64,000 nucleotides of DNA from Desulfatibacillum alkenivorans DSM 16219 (GTDB lineage: Bacteria > Desulfobacterota > Desulfobacteria > Desulfobacterales > Desulfatibacillaceae): NCBI RefSeq assembly GCF_900142135.1, contig NZ_FQZU01000003.1, forward strand, positions 1 through 64,000. The letters run 5' to 3'. The notes under the pieces are model-generated. The model searched no databases. It saw only the letters and a program-made list of their open reading frames with translations, and had not been told where the DNA came from. Position numbers and translations under genes: made by a program. Of the stretch, positions 55,651 through 63,678 are shown piece by piece. Within the stretch, counting starts at the first letter, position 1. Each line of letters starts with the position of its first letter.

Positions 55651-55666
55651 TGGAATACATTATGCA
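55651..55666 (+). promoter_or_regulatory. Possible sigma-54 promoter of the acyl-CoA operon
   Basis: TGGAAT-ACATT-ATGCA keeps GG and GC at the correct spacing of -24/-12 elements but departs from TGGCAC and TTGCA at three positions. A start near 55677 would give a 240-base leader before the first dehydrogenase. The neighbouring sigma-54 activator gene makes it plausible. Confidence 0.42.
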
Positions 55667-55916
55667 CTATCATCCCGCGGGTCCGGGAAGCGCCGGGGAT
55701 AATCCCAAAGCCTCCCGCGGCCCGGAGGGTGAACATTCAGACGGATCTCACAAAACGGATTTGCAAGTGCCATGACTGTGAGGGAATATCGTTGGATTTC
55801 GTCTTATCTCGCAAACGCGTTAACTTCGGTCTTAGGAGCGTTTTCGCTTTCCAAGAGGGTAAGGCCTGATTTTCCGCCGTTTTAGGCAAATAATCGACAA
55901 CTTCAGGGAGTAAGAA

Positions 55917-57047
55917 ATGTTCGCATTTACCAAGGCGCAACAGGCGATACGCAAAGCCGCAAAGGACTTTGCCAAGGGGGAATTGGACAAGGAAACCATT
56001 ATCCAATGGGAAAAGGACGGAGCCTTTCCGACGGAAGTTTGGGAAAAGGCGGCGGACCTGGGCTTTTTGGGCATGCATCTGCCTGAAAAATACTCGGGGG
56101 GGGGCTTGGGCATGCTGGACAGCGTGGTCACCCTGGAAGAGATCTGCCGCAAGGACTCCACCGTGGGCGTGGCCTTGGGATATGCGGCTCACGGAGCGGA
56201 ATGTCTTGCCAAGTGGGGAAGCGACGCCCTTAAGGAGGCTTTTTTGCCCAAGGTTCTGGAAGGGGAAATGCTTTCCGCGGGCGCGTTCGGAGAAAGCCGG
56301 CGGGGCGGCGACCTTTCCGCGGAAGCCGTTACGGCGGAGAAGGAAGGCGGCGAGTGGGTGATCAACGGCCAGAAAACCTATGTGCCCAACGGCGGCCTGG
56401 CGGGATTTTACATTGTCCTGTGCAAGACCGGGGACGCCGCCAGCCTGATTCTGGTGGAAGCCGACCGCACCGGGCTCTCCGTGGAAGGCCTGGGCCGCAA
56501 GCTGGGGGGAAACATGACTCCCACGGCGAACATCGCCTTTGATAAAGTGCGGGTCCCCGCCGGCAACCTGGTGGGCGAGGAAGGCAAGGGGCTTGCTTAC
56601 GCCAAGGAGTTCACCGCGGAAAACAAGATTCTTTTGGCCGCCCAGGCTTTGGGGACGGCCTTCGGCGCTTACGACCGCATGATGGAGTACGTCAAGGGCC
56701 GGGAGCAGTTCGGCCGGAAACTGGCCCAGTTCCAGGTCAGCCAGCACAAGATCGCGGACATGGCCGTGAAAATCGAATTATCCGCCTTGATTACCTACAA
56801 GGCCGCCTGGGTGCGGGACGAAGGCAAGATGGATCCGACCTTGTGCTCCATGGCGAAGATGACGGCCTGCCGTACGGCCATGGAAGTCAGCGCCCAGTCC
56901 ATCCAGCTTTTCGGCGGATACGGATTCATGACCGAGTACGAAGTGGAGCGCTCCTACCGGGACGCCAAAACCCTGGAAGTCATGGCCGGCGCCGCCGCCG
57001 TGCAAAAGGACATCATCGCCCAAAGCGCCATCGGCAGGATTCGGTAG
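55917..57047 (+). CDS. Acyl-CoA dehydrogenase family protein lacking the usual catalytic Glu
   Basis: A 376-residue acyl-CoA dehydrogenase fold. FAFTKAQQAIRKAAKDFA begins the helical domain; the middle beta domain has GAFGESRRGGDLS; the C-terminal helices have REQFGRKLAQFQVSQHKIADM and QLFGGYGFMTEYEVER. Where most family members have Glu in YEGTSEI, this one has VMAGAAAV. At the alternative base position used by long-chain and isovaleryl-CoA enzymes (Glu of ER) it has Asn in AENKILL. It may be a non-catalytic partner of the next gene product, or use another base. FAD and electron-transfer flavoprotein binding should be kept. GGGAG precedes the ATG. Confidence 0.87.
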   Translation: MFAFTKAQQAIRKAAKDFAKGELDKETIIQWEKDGAFPTEVWEKAADLGFLGMHLPEKYSGGGLGMLDSVVTLEEICRKDSTVGVALGYAAHGAECLAKWGSDALKEAFLPKVLEGEMLSAGAFGESRRGGDLSAEAVTAEKEGGEWVINGQKTYVPNGGLAGFYIVLCKTGDAASLILVEADRTGLSVEGLGRKLGGNMTPTANIAFDKVRVPAGNLVGEEGKGLAYAKEFTAENKILLAAQALGTAFGAYDRMMEYVKGREQFGRKLAQFQVSQHKIADMAVKIELSALITYKAAWVRDEGKMDPTLCSMAKMTACRTAMEVSAQSIQLFGGYGFMTEYEVERSYRDAKTLEVMAGAAAVQKDIIAQSAIGRIR

Positions 57048-57108
57048 CCGCTTCTAACCAAAATACCCGCAGCCCCCAGGGGCTGGACAGGCATAATAAG
57101 GAGAAATC

Positions 57109-58251
57109 ATGGGAGTTTTAAAATACACCGAAGATCATGAGCGGTTCCGCCTGCAGGTGCGTGAATATATGGAGAAGGAAGTGCTTCCCCATACCATGGA
57201 ATGGGAGGAAGCCCATATCGTTCCCAAAGAGGCCTGGAGAAAGATGGGCGAGGCCGGATACCTTTGCCCTTGCGTTTCCAAGGAATACGGCGGCCCTGGG
57301 CTTGACTTCCTGTATTCGGTCATCATCACGGAGGAAATGGCGGCCGTCGGCCAGGCCGGCCTGGCGGCCATGCTTCACAGCGATATTGTGGTGCCCTACA
57401 TCAATACCTACGGCACGGAAGAGCAAAAGAAAAAGTACCTGCCCGGATGCGTGTCCGGCGCAATCATCACAGCCGTGGCCATGACCGAGCCCGGCGCAGG
57501 CAGCGACGTGGGCGGCCTGGAGGCTACGGCCGAAGAAGACGGCGACGAGATCGTCATCAACGGCGTCAAGACCTTCATCTCCAACGGCATCAACTGCGAC
57601 CTGGTCGTTCTGGCGGCCCGCAATCCCGAGATAGCCGACAAGCACGCCGGCGTCTCCCTGTACCTTGTGGAGGACGGAACGCCCGGCTTCACCCGGGGCA
57701 AGCATTTGGACAAAATGGGCATGCACAGCCAGGATACGGCCGAACTCTTCTTCTCCAACTGCCGCATTCCCAAGGAAAACATCCTGGGCCAAAAAGGCCA
57801 CGGGTTCCTTATGCTCATGGAAAAGCTCCAGCAGGAGCGTCTCATGAGCGCCATAGCCAACGTGGCCGGAGCGGAAACCGCGCTCAAGTGGGCGGTGGCC
57901 TACGCCAAGGAAGCCATTGTGGACGGCAAGCCCTTGAGCAAATCCCAGGCCGTCAAGTTCAAACTGGCTGAAATGGCGACGGATATCAACCTGAACCGGG
58001 CCTTTTTGGACAACCTGATCAACGACCACATGGCGGGCAAGGACGTGACCGCGCAAACCATGATGTCCAAATACGCCAGCTCGGAAATGATGAACCTCCA
58101 GATCTCCGACATCATGGATTTGTTCGGGGAATACGGACTCCTGGAGTCCTCTCCTGTGGCCCGCGGCTTCCGGGATCAGCGCATCACCACCATTTTTGCA
58201 GGAACAACGGAAATCATGAAAACCATTATCGCCAAGTCTTTGGGCCTTTAG
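57109..58251 (+). CDS. Acyl-CoA dehydrogenase (long-chain / isovaleryl type active site)
   Basis: A 380-residue acyl-CoA dehydrogenase. Features are LGLDFLYSVIITEEM, the AMTEPGAGSDVGGL substrate/FAD loop, VKTFISNG and the C-terminal FAGTTEIMKTIIAKSLG. The classical Glu of YEGT is Ala here, but the alternative Glu is present in KLQQERLMSA, as in long-chain and isovaleryl-CoA dehydrogenases, so it should be active. It introduces a trans-2 double bond into an acyl-CoA and passes electrons to ETF. AAGGAGAAA precedes the ATG. It follows the degenerate dehydrogenase gene by 61 bases, so the two may form a mixed tetramer. Confidence 0.9.
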   Translation: MGVLKYTEDHERFRLQVREYMEKEVLPHTMEWEEAHIVPKEAWRKMGEAGYLCPCVSKEYGGPGLDFLYSVIITEEMAAVGQAGLAAMLHSDIVVPYINTYGTEEQKKKYLPGCVSGAIITAVAMTEPGAGSDVGGLEATAEEDGDEIVINGVKTFISNGINCDLVVLAARNPEIADKHAGVSLYLVEDGTPGFTRGKHLDKMGMHSQDTAELFFSNCRIPKENILGQKGHGFLMLMEKLQQERLMSAIANVAGAETALKWAVAYAKEAIVDGKPLSKSQAVKFKLAEMATDINLNRAFLDNLINDHMAGKDVTAQTMMSKYASSEMMNLQISDIMDLFGEYGLLESSPVARGFRDQRITTIFAGTTEIMKTIIAKSLGL

Positions 58252-58313
58252 CCCCAGGCTGGCTTTAGCGACTCTTAATTGCTTTTTAACCCCTGAAAAC
58301 AAAGGAGTTTATC

Positions 58314-59135
58314 ATGGAAAAAATGCTGGATGGCAAGGTAGCCATTATTACGGGTTCCGGTCGCGGAATCGGCAAAGCCGCAGCTATGCTGTTCGCCGCT
58401 GAAGGCGCCAAAGTGGTTGTCAGCGACATCGACCCCGCCCCCGCCGAGGAAACCGTGGCTGAAATCAAGGCCGCAGGCGGAGAGGCCATCGCCTACGCAG
58501 GCGACGCCACGGCCGACGATTTCGCGGAAGGCATTGTGAAAGCCGCTGTGGACGCCTGGGGCGGTTTGCATATTATCGTGAACAACGCCGGTTACACCTG
58601 GGACGGCGTGGTCCATAAAATGACCGACAAGCAGTGGGACGCCATGATGGCCATCCACTTGAGAACCCCTTTCCGCCTCATCCGTGCGGCCGCTCCTTAT
58701 TTCAAGGACGCCGCCAAAAAGGAAATGGCTGAAGGCGGCCCCGTGGCCCGTAAGATCATCAACATTTCCTCCGTCTCCGGCACCCGCGGAAACGCTGGCC
58801 AGATCAACTATTCCTCCGCCAAGTCCGGCCTTTTGGGCATGACCAAAACCATGGCTCAGGAGTGGGGCCGCTACAACGTCCAGTCCAACGCCGTGGCTTA
58901 CGGCTGGGTGGAAACCCGCCTGACCGCGGCCAAGGAAGACGCGGGCGCCGTGGATCGCGACGGCGAGAAAGTCGCCCTGGGCATTCCGGACGCACAGCGC
59001 CAGATGATGAAAATGGTCATCCCCATGGGCCGCGGCGGAACGCCCGAAGAAGCTGCAGGCGTGATCCTGTTCCTGGCTTCTCCCCTGTCCAACTACGTTT
59101 CCGGCCAGTGCATTGAAATGACCGGCGGCATGTAA
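58314..59135 (+). CDS. SDR-family oxidoreductase (3-hydroxyacyl-CoA dehydrogenase-like)
   Basis: A 273-residue short-chain dehydrogenase. The nucleotide-binding TGSGRGIG (residues 14-21), NNAG near 91 and the catalytic Ser, Tyr and Lys of NISSVSG and YSSAK are intact. The C-terminus ends in GQCIEMTGGM. In this operon it is most likely the NAD-dependent oxidation of a 3-hydroxyacyl-CoA. FabG-like reductase use cannot be excluded from sequence. AAAGGAG precedes the ATG. Confidence 0.9.
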   Translation: MEKMLDGKVAIITGSGRGIGKAAAMLFAAEGAKVVVSDIDPAPAEETVAEIKAAGGEAIAYAGDATADDFAEGIVKAAVDAWGGLHIIVNNAGYTWDGVVHKMTDKQWDAMMAIHLRTPFRLIRAAAPYFKDAAKKEMAEGGPVARKIINISSVSGTRGNAGQINYSSAKSGLLGMTKTMAQEWGRYNVQSNAVAYGWVETRLTAAKEDAGAVDRDGEKVALGIPDAQRQMMKMVIPMGRGGTPEEAAGVILFLASPLSNYVSGQCIEMTGGM

Positions 59136-59145
59136 AAGACTATTA

Positions 59146-59230
59146 GGCGCCCTCGAATACGGGGGCGCCTTTGCACGACCCGATATCTATATAACCCGGG
59201 CGGCCCTGGGGGTCTTAAGCATGGCCGCCC
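59146..59230 (+). other. Two hairpins between the SDR and the HMGS-like gene
   Basis: GGCGCCC (59146-59152) pairs with GGGCGCC (59163-59169) and is followed by TTTG, like a weak terminator or attenuator. A second pair, GGGCGGCC (59198-59205) and GGCCGCCC (59223-59230), lies 47 bases before the next start. They may set the ratio of upstream to downstream gene expression within the operon. Confidence 0.5.
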
Positions 59231-59276
59231 ATTCCACTCAGTGCGGATGCCGCACAGGATATCTGAAGGAGGTCCA

Positions 59277-60734
59277 ATGGCTGGAATATGTTCATACGGC
59301 GGTTACGTACCGCGCTATCGCTTGAACCGCGGCCTGGTCTACGGCGCCATGGGATGGATGAATCCCGCAAATATCGCCAATGCCAGGGGGGAAAAAGCGG
59401 TGGCAAACTTTGACGAAGACAGCATCACCATGGCCGTCGCCGCGGGCATCGATGCATTAAAGGGCGTGGACAAATCCACCGTGGGCGGCGTGTACTACGC
59501 TTCCACCACCATGCCTTACAAAGAAAGGCTTAACGCCGGCATTATCACGGCCGCCCTGGGCCTTAACGATCAGATTCGCGCCGCGGACTTTTCCGGCGGA
59601 ATCAAAGCCGGAACCACCGCTCTCTTAGCCGCCCTGGAAGGCGTGGCCGCCAAGGGCGTGGACAATGTGGTTGTCACGGCATCCGACTGCCGGCTCGGCA
59701 AGCCCGCTTCTCCCCAGGAGTTGATTTTCGGCGACGCCGCGGCCGCTCTGGTTGTGGGATCCGAAAACGTGATCGCCGAATTCAAGGGCGCTTACTCCAC
59801 CACTTACGACTTTGTGGATCACTACCGCGGCGAAACCGCCAAGTTCGACCGCGCCTGGGAAGACCGCTGGATCCGCGACCTGGGCTTCGCCCAACTGGTG
59901 CCTGAAGCCGTGCAGGGCCTGCTGGAAAAAACCGGCCTGGCCATGACCGACTTCGCCAAGGTGGTGTATCCCTGCCACTACGGGGCCGCCCGCAAAGGCC
60001 TTAACAAGAAATTGGGCATCACCCCTGAGCAGGATCAATCCAACCTTCAGGTTGAAATCGGGGAAACCGGAACGCCCCATTCCCTGGTCATGTTCGTCAA
60101 AGCTCTGGAGGAGGCCAAACCCGGCGACAAGATTTTGCTGGTGAGCTTTGGAAGCGGTTGCGACGCACTGGCCTTTGAAGTCACCGAAAACATCACCAAG
60201 TTGGCCCCCCGCGCCGCCATCACCGGAAGCCTGGCCAACAGGGCTGACCTGGATAACTATACCAAGTACTTGATCTGGCGGGATATCCTGCCCGGAGACG
60301 CCGGCCTCAGGAGCGAAGAAGACCTGTGGACCCGTTGGTCTCAGCTCTGGAGAAAACGCAGGGAAGTCCTGGGCCTTTGGGGCACCAAATGCCAGGCTTG
60401 CGGCACGGTGCAATATCCCAAGCAGCGCATCTGCGTGAATCCCGAGTGCGGCGCGGCCGATCAGATGGAAGAATACTGCTTTGCCGACAAAGTCGGGACG
60501 ATCGCCAGCTACACCGGCGACAACCTGGCCGCTTCCGTCAATCCGCCCGCCATTTACGGCCAGGTGGTTTTTGAAGAAGGCGGCAAGTACATGTTTGACT
60601 TTACGGATTGCGATCTGGACTCCCTGGCCACGGGTATGCCTGTTGTCGTGAGCTTCCGGAGGAAGTACTCCGATAAGCATAGGGACATTGCCGGTTATTT
60701 CTGGAAAGCAGTTCCCAAAAGAGAGGAGGCGTAA
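59277..60734 (+). CDS. HMG-CoA synthase-like protein fused to a DUF35 OB-fold
   Basis: A 485-residue fusion. Residues 1-345 have the HMG-CoA synthase / thiolase fold (GGYVPRYRL, PQELIFGDAAAALVVGSE, YPCHYGAARKGL with a candidate active His, LVSFGSGCDALAFEV). In archaeal HMG-CoA synthases the nucleophile sits in a CKAGT motif; here it reads SGGIKAGTTAL, so the Cys is replaced by Ile. Residues about 365-480 form a DUF35 domain: a Zn ribbon (CQACGTVQYPKQRICVNPEC) and an OB fold that can bind CoA. It may be an aldolase- or lyase-type or scaffold subunit for the thiolase encoded next. AAGGAGGT precedes the ATG. Confidence 0.8.
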   Translation: MAGICSYGGYVPRYRLNRGLVYGAMGWMNPANIANARGEKAVANFDEDSITMAVAAGIDALKGVDKSTVGGVYYASTTMPYKERLNAGIITAALGLNDQIRAADFSGGIKAGTTALLAALEGVAAKGVDNVVVTASDCRLGKPASPQELIFGDAAAALVVGSENVIAEFKGAYSTTYDFVDHYRGETAKFDRAWEDRWIRDLGFAQLVPEAVQGLLEKTGLAMTDFAKVVYPCHYGAARKGLNKKLGITPEQDQSNLQVEIGETGTPHSLVMFVKALEEAKPGDKILLVSFGSGCDALAFEVTENITKLAPRAAITGSLANRADLDNYTKYLIWRDILPGDAGLRSEEDLWTRWSQLWRKRREVLGLWGTKCQACGTVQYPKQRICVNPECGAADQMEEYCFADKVGTIASYTGDNLAASVNPPAIYGQVVFEEGGKYMFDFTDCDLDSLATGMPVVVSFRRKYSDKHRDIAGYFWKAVPKREEA

Positions 60735-60736
60735 TC

Positions 60737-61945
60737 ATGGCTGACGGAATTAGAGATAAAGTCGCCATCCTGGGTATGGGATGCACCAAGTTCGGCGAAC
60801 GGTGGGACTGCAGCGGCGAAGACCTGATGGTGGAATCCTTTTTGGAGTGCCTGGCGGACGCCGGCATCGAGAAAAAGGAAATTCAAGCCGCCTATTTTGG
60901 CGTTCATATCGATGAAGTGAACGTGGGCAAGGCCGGAACCCCCCTGGGCGCCGCCCTCAAGCTCCCCTTCATCCCCATTACCAGAACGGAAAACTTCTGC
61001 GCCACGGCCACGGAAGCCTTCCGGGCCGCCACCTACGCTGTGGCCTCCGGGGCCTATGACATCGTTCTGGCCCTTGGCGTGGAAAAGCTGAAAGACACCG
61101 GTTACGGCGGACTTCCCGGCGGCGCCGCTTTCGGTACGGAAATGTTCCTGCGCGGCTCCAACGCCACGGCCCCGGGCCTTTTCGCCCAATTGGCCACGGC
61201 TTACGCCGCCAAGTACGACATTCCCATGGAAAAGATCAAGGACGCCATTGCTCATATTTCGGCCAAAAGCCATTACAACGGCTCCTTGAACCCCAAGGCC
61301 CACCTGAGGAAAGCGGTGCCGGAAGAAGCCATCAAGGCCGCTCCCATGATCGCTTATCCCCTGGGACTGTTCGACTGCTGCGGCGTGTCCGACGGCTCGG
61401 CCGCGGCCATCGTCACCACCCCGGAAATCGCCAAGAGCCTCAAGCCCAACCAGGACATCGTCAAGGTCAAGGCCCTGCAGATTTCCGTCAGCTCCGGCGA
61501 AGAAGAAACCTACACCAACTGGGACGGGGCCCACTTCGCCACCACCCGCGTGGCGGCGACCAAGGCTTACGAAGAAGCCGGCATCAAGAATCCGCGCGAA
61601 GAAGTGAGCATGATGGAAGTCCATGACTGCTTCTCCATCACCGAATTCGTGACCATGGAAGACGTGCACATCTCTCCCAAGGGCGGCGCATACGAAGACG
61701 TCATGAACGGCTTCTACGACCTGAAGGGCGGCGGAGTTCCCTGCCAGGTGGACGGCGGCCTCAAGTGCTTCGGCCACCCCATCGGCGCTTCCGGCCTCCG
61801 GATGATCTACGCCATGTACGAGCAGCTTTTGGAAAGAGTTCCGGAAGAGCGCGCAGTCAAGAACGCCAGGTTCGGCCTCACCCATAACCTGGGCGGCACC
61901 CCGGCCAAGAACGTGGCTGCCATCTCCATTATCGGAAGGGATTAG
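60737..61945 (+). CDS. Thiolase family protein (SCP2-thiolase-like)
   Basis: A 402-residue thiolase-fold protein. The nucleophilic Cys is in TENFCATATEAFRA near residue 92. The HD region MMEVHDCFSITEF and the CFGHPIGASGLRM motif (active His) follow. The C-terminal THNLGGTPAKNV replaces the second catalytic Cys block of biosynthetic and degradative thiolases, as in SCP2-type and Ltp2-like proteins. It could cleave a 3-oxoacyl-CoA or act as a retro-aldolase. It begins two bases after the HMGS-DUF35 stop with a strong GAGAGGAGG site; the two products probably form one complex. Confidence 0.87.
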   Translation: MADGIRDKVAILGMGCTKFGERWDCSGEDLMVESFLECLADAGIEKKEIQAAYFGVHIDEVNVGKAGTPLGAALKLPFIPITRTENFCATATEAFRAATYAVASGAYDIVLALGVEKLKDTGYGGLPGGAAFGTEMFLRGSNATAPGLFAQLATAYAAKYDIPMEKIKDAIAHISAKSHYNGSLNPKAHLRKAVPEEAIKAAPMIAYPLGLFDCCGVSDGSAAAIVTTPEIAKSLKPNQDIVKVKALQISVSSGEEETYTNWDGAHFATTRVAATKAYEEAGIKNPREEVSMMEVHDCFSITEFVTMEDVHISPKGGAYEDVMNGFYDLKGGGVPCQVDGGLKCFGHPIGASGLRMIYAMYEQLLERVPEERAVKNARFGLTHNLGGTPAKNVAAISIIGRD

Positions 61946-61977
61946 TATTTCCTCCCTCCGACATGAAACAAAAAGCA

Positions 61978-62010
61978 GCCGCCCGGCCCTCAAACTCAGG
62001 GCCGGGCGGC
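61978..62010 (+). other. Strong intra-operon hairpin
   Basis: GCCGCCCGGCCCT (61978-61990) pairs without mismatch with AGGGCCGGGCGGC (61998-62010) around a seven-base loop. No T run follows, and the ribosome site of the next gene comes directly after (AAAGGAGG). It looks like an mRNA processing or stability element, not a terminator. Confidence 0.75.
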
Positions 62011-62032
62011 CTCCGGAAAGGAGGTCATTTTA

Positions 62033-62524
62033 ATGGCAGAGAATTTCCAAATTACCGAAGAAATGCAAGCTCTTGTGGGTTGGGAATCCGCCCCCTGGGA
62101 CTTTGAAGTGACCGCCACCAGCGTGCGGGCCTTCGCCAGGGGCGTGGGCTACACCGATCTGGTGTATTACGACGTGGAAGCCGCCAAAGCAGCCGGCTAC
62201 CGCGATCTTCCCGCGCCTCCGTCCTACCTGGGCACGGCGATTTTCATCCCGGGCCGGAGCGACGAATACCTTCCTTTTCCGCCCGGCTACTCCCCGCCTT
62301 TGGATCACGGCCTGTTGGGGCTCTTGGACGGCGGAACGGAAACCGAATATTTTGAAGACATATGCGCCGGAGACACCCTCACTTGCGTGAACAAACTGGC
62401 AAGCCTGGCCACCAAGGAAAGCAAAGGCCTGGGAACCATGCTCATCATGGGCACGGAAGCCGCGTACACGAACCAGAACGGCAAGGTCGCAGCCATTCAG
62501 CGCAGCCAGGTCATTCTATATTAG
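62033..62524 (+). CDS. MaoC N-terminal-type (FAS1-like) dehydratase subunit
   Basis: A 163-residue hotdog-fold protein of the FAS1-like dehydratase / MaoC_dehydrat_N family (SVRAFARGVGYTD, LPAPPSYLGTAIF, LDGGTETEYFEDICAGDTL). Such proteins usually lack the catalytic Asp-His pair and form heterodimers with a MaoC subunit, making room for long or bulky acyl-CoA. The next gene encodes that partner. AAAGGAGGTCAT precedes the ATG. Confidence 0.84.
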   Translation: MAENFQITEEMQALVGWESAPWDFEVTATSVRAFARGVGYTDLVYYDVEAAKAAGYRDLPAPPSYLGTAIFIPGRSDEYLPFPPGYSPPLDHGLLGLLDGGTETEYFEDICAGDTLTCVNKLASLATKESKGLGTMLIMGTEAAYTNQNGKVAAIQRSQVILY

Positions 62525-62537
62525 GAGGGAGGACAGC

Positions 62538-62954
62538 ATGGCAATTACATGGGAAGCAATCAACGAAGGAGACCTGATCCCGGAACTGAAAAAATGCCCG
62601 GGGGTCACCCAGCTTGTCAAATACGCCGCCGGCTCCGGGGATTTCAATCCCTTGCACCATGATTATAATTTTCCCCAGTCCAAAGCCATTGGCTCCATTA
62701 TTGTGCACGGCCGCTTTAAATACGCCGTCATCGGCGAATGCGTCTCCAATTGGCTGGACCATGCAGGCCGCATCAAGAAAATGTCCTGCCAATACCGGGG
62801 CATGGATTTTCCGGATCAGGAAATCACCTGCAAAGGAACCGTGGTCCGCAAGTTTGAGGAAAACGGGGAAAAACTGGTGGAGCTTTCCGTTTGGACGGAA
62901 AATCCCGAAGGCAAAAACACCACCCCCGGCCTTGTGGTGGCGGCTTTTAAATAA
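62538..62954 (+). CDS. MaoC-family enoyl-CoA hydratase subunit
   Basis: A 138-residue hotdog-fold MaoC protein. The (R)-specific hydratase motif is intact: AAGSGDFNPLHHD with catalytic Asp and His, then GSIIVHG. It adds water to a trans-2-enoyl-CoA. With the preceding N-terminal-type subunit it should form a heteromeric hydratase. GGAGGGAGGAC precedes the ATG, 13 bases after the partner gene. It is the last gene of the operon; the terminator is about 240 bases downstream. Confidence 0.87.
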   Translation: MAITWEAINEGDLIPELKKCPGVTQLVKYAAGSGDFNPLHHDYNFPQSKAIGSIIVHGRFKYAVIGECVSNWLDHAGRIKKMSCQYRGMDFPDQEITCKGTVVRKFEENGEKLVELSVWTENPEGKNTTPGLVVAAFK

Positions 62955-63191
62955 ACGATTTCGATGGCAGGCTATTTTGTTATAACGATTTCATTTGATG
63001 AGGTTTTGCCGCGGGGCCTGAGCCGGGCCAATAGTCTCAGTTAAGGGCGATTCTCCTTTCGGGAGCGGCGGGGGCCATTCTTTTTTGTCAGCCGCCTTTG
63101 ATTGTTTGATATTTCGTTCAAATAGGGGCCGCTTCGCTCCGAATTCCCAGTGTGCGCGTTTTCAATGCCATTGACGCGCCGTCTCACCATA

Positions 63192-63225
63192 AAAACGCGT
63201 CGCCGAATGCCCGGCGGCGCGTTTT
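63192..63225 (+). terminator. Terminator after the acyl-CoA operon
   Basis: AAAACGCG-T-CGCCG (63192-63205) and CGGCG-G-CGCGTTTT (63212-63225) form a 14-pair stem (one T-G wobble) with an AATGCC loop, then GCTTTG. The symmetry would allow termination in both directions. The 62955-63191 stretch before it shows no gene. Confidence 0.8.
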
Positions 63226-63501
63226 GCTTTGTCTTAAAAAAGAACTTGGATAACCTACATAAAAAAGCGCTCAGCAAGCTCTATCAATTTGGGGGAGTTC
63301 ATCAAACTTTGAAAAACATCCTCCAAAATCCTATCATAGTAAAGGTGGGGCACAGAGGATATAAAAAAGTTTCACCCGTAAAGAGATGAAGAGCGGTTTG
63401 GATTCTTGCCATGAATTACCCATAGCAGTTGGCTTCCGGCATTTCGAAAAACTATTTACATTAATCAGGTATTGATATATGGCTGAATCAATGTTTCCTA
63501 T

Positions 63502-63517
63502 ACACATAGCTATGTGT
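63502..63517. promoter_or_regulatory. Perfect 16-base palindrome, possible operator
   Basis: ACACATAG-CTATGTGT is fully self-complementary. It lies in AT-rich DNA 162 bases before the gene at 63679 and could bind a dimeric repressor. No other regulator site or gene is seen in 63226-63678 except three close copies of ATGGATA around 63570-63605. Confidence 0.35.
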
Positions 63518-63678
63518 TGTTATTATCTATTTTCATGTATTATTATTGAGATGCTACAATCTTTAAAACTGATGGATAATGGATAAGATGGTTGATCTCC
63601 ATGGATACAGGGGCACCCATTACATGCATATAATCCATTCCGAAAATTATAAGCATAATTGATAAGGGGGACTATCTT

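Noticed and set aside
55747-55782. CTCACA / TGTGAG inverted half sites as an operator
   Set aside because: The arms are only six bases with a long spacer, which is expected by chance.
63150-63389. 79-codon open frame
   Set aside because: It runs through the terminator hairpin at 63192-63225 and has no ribosome site.
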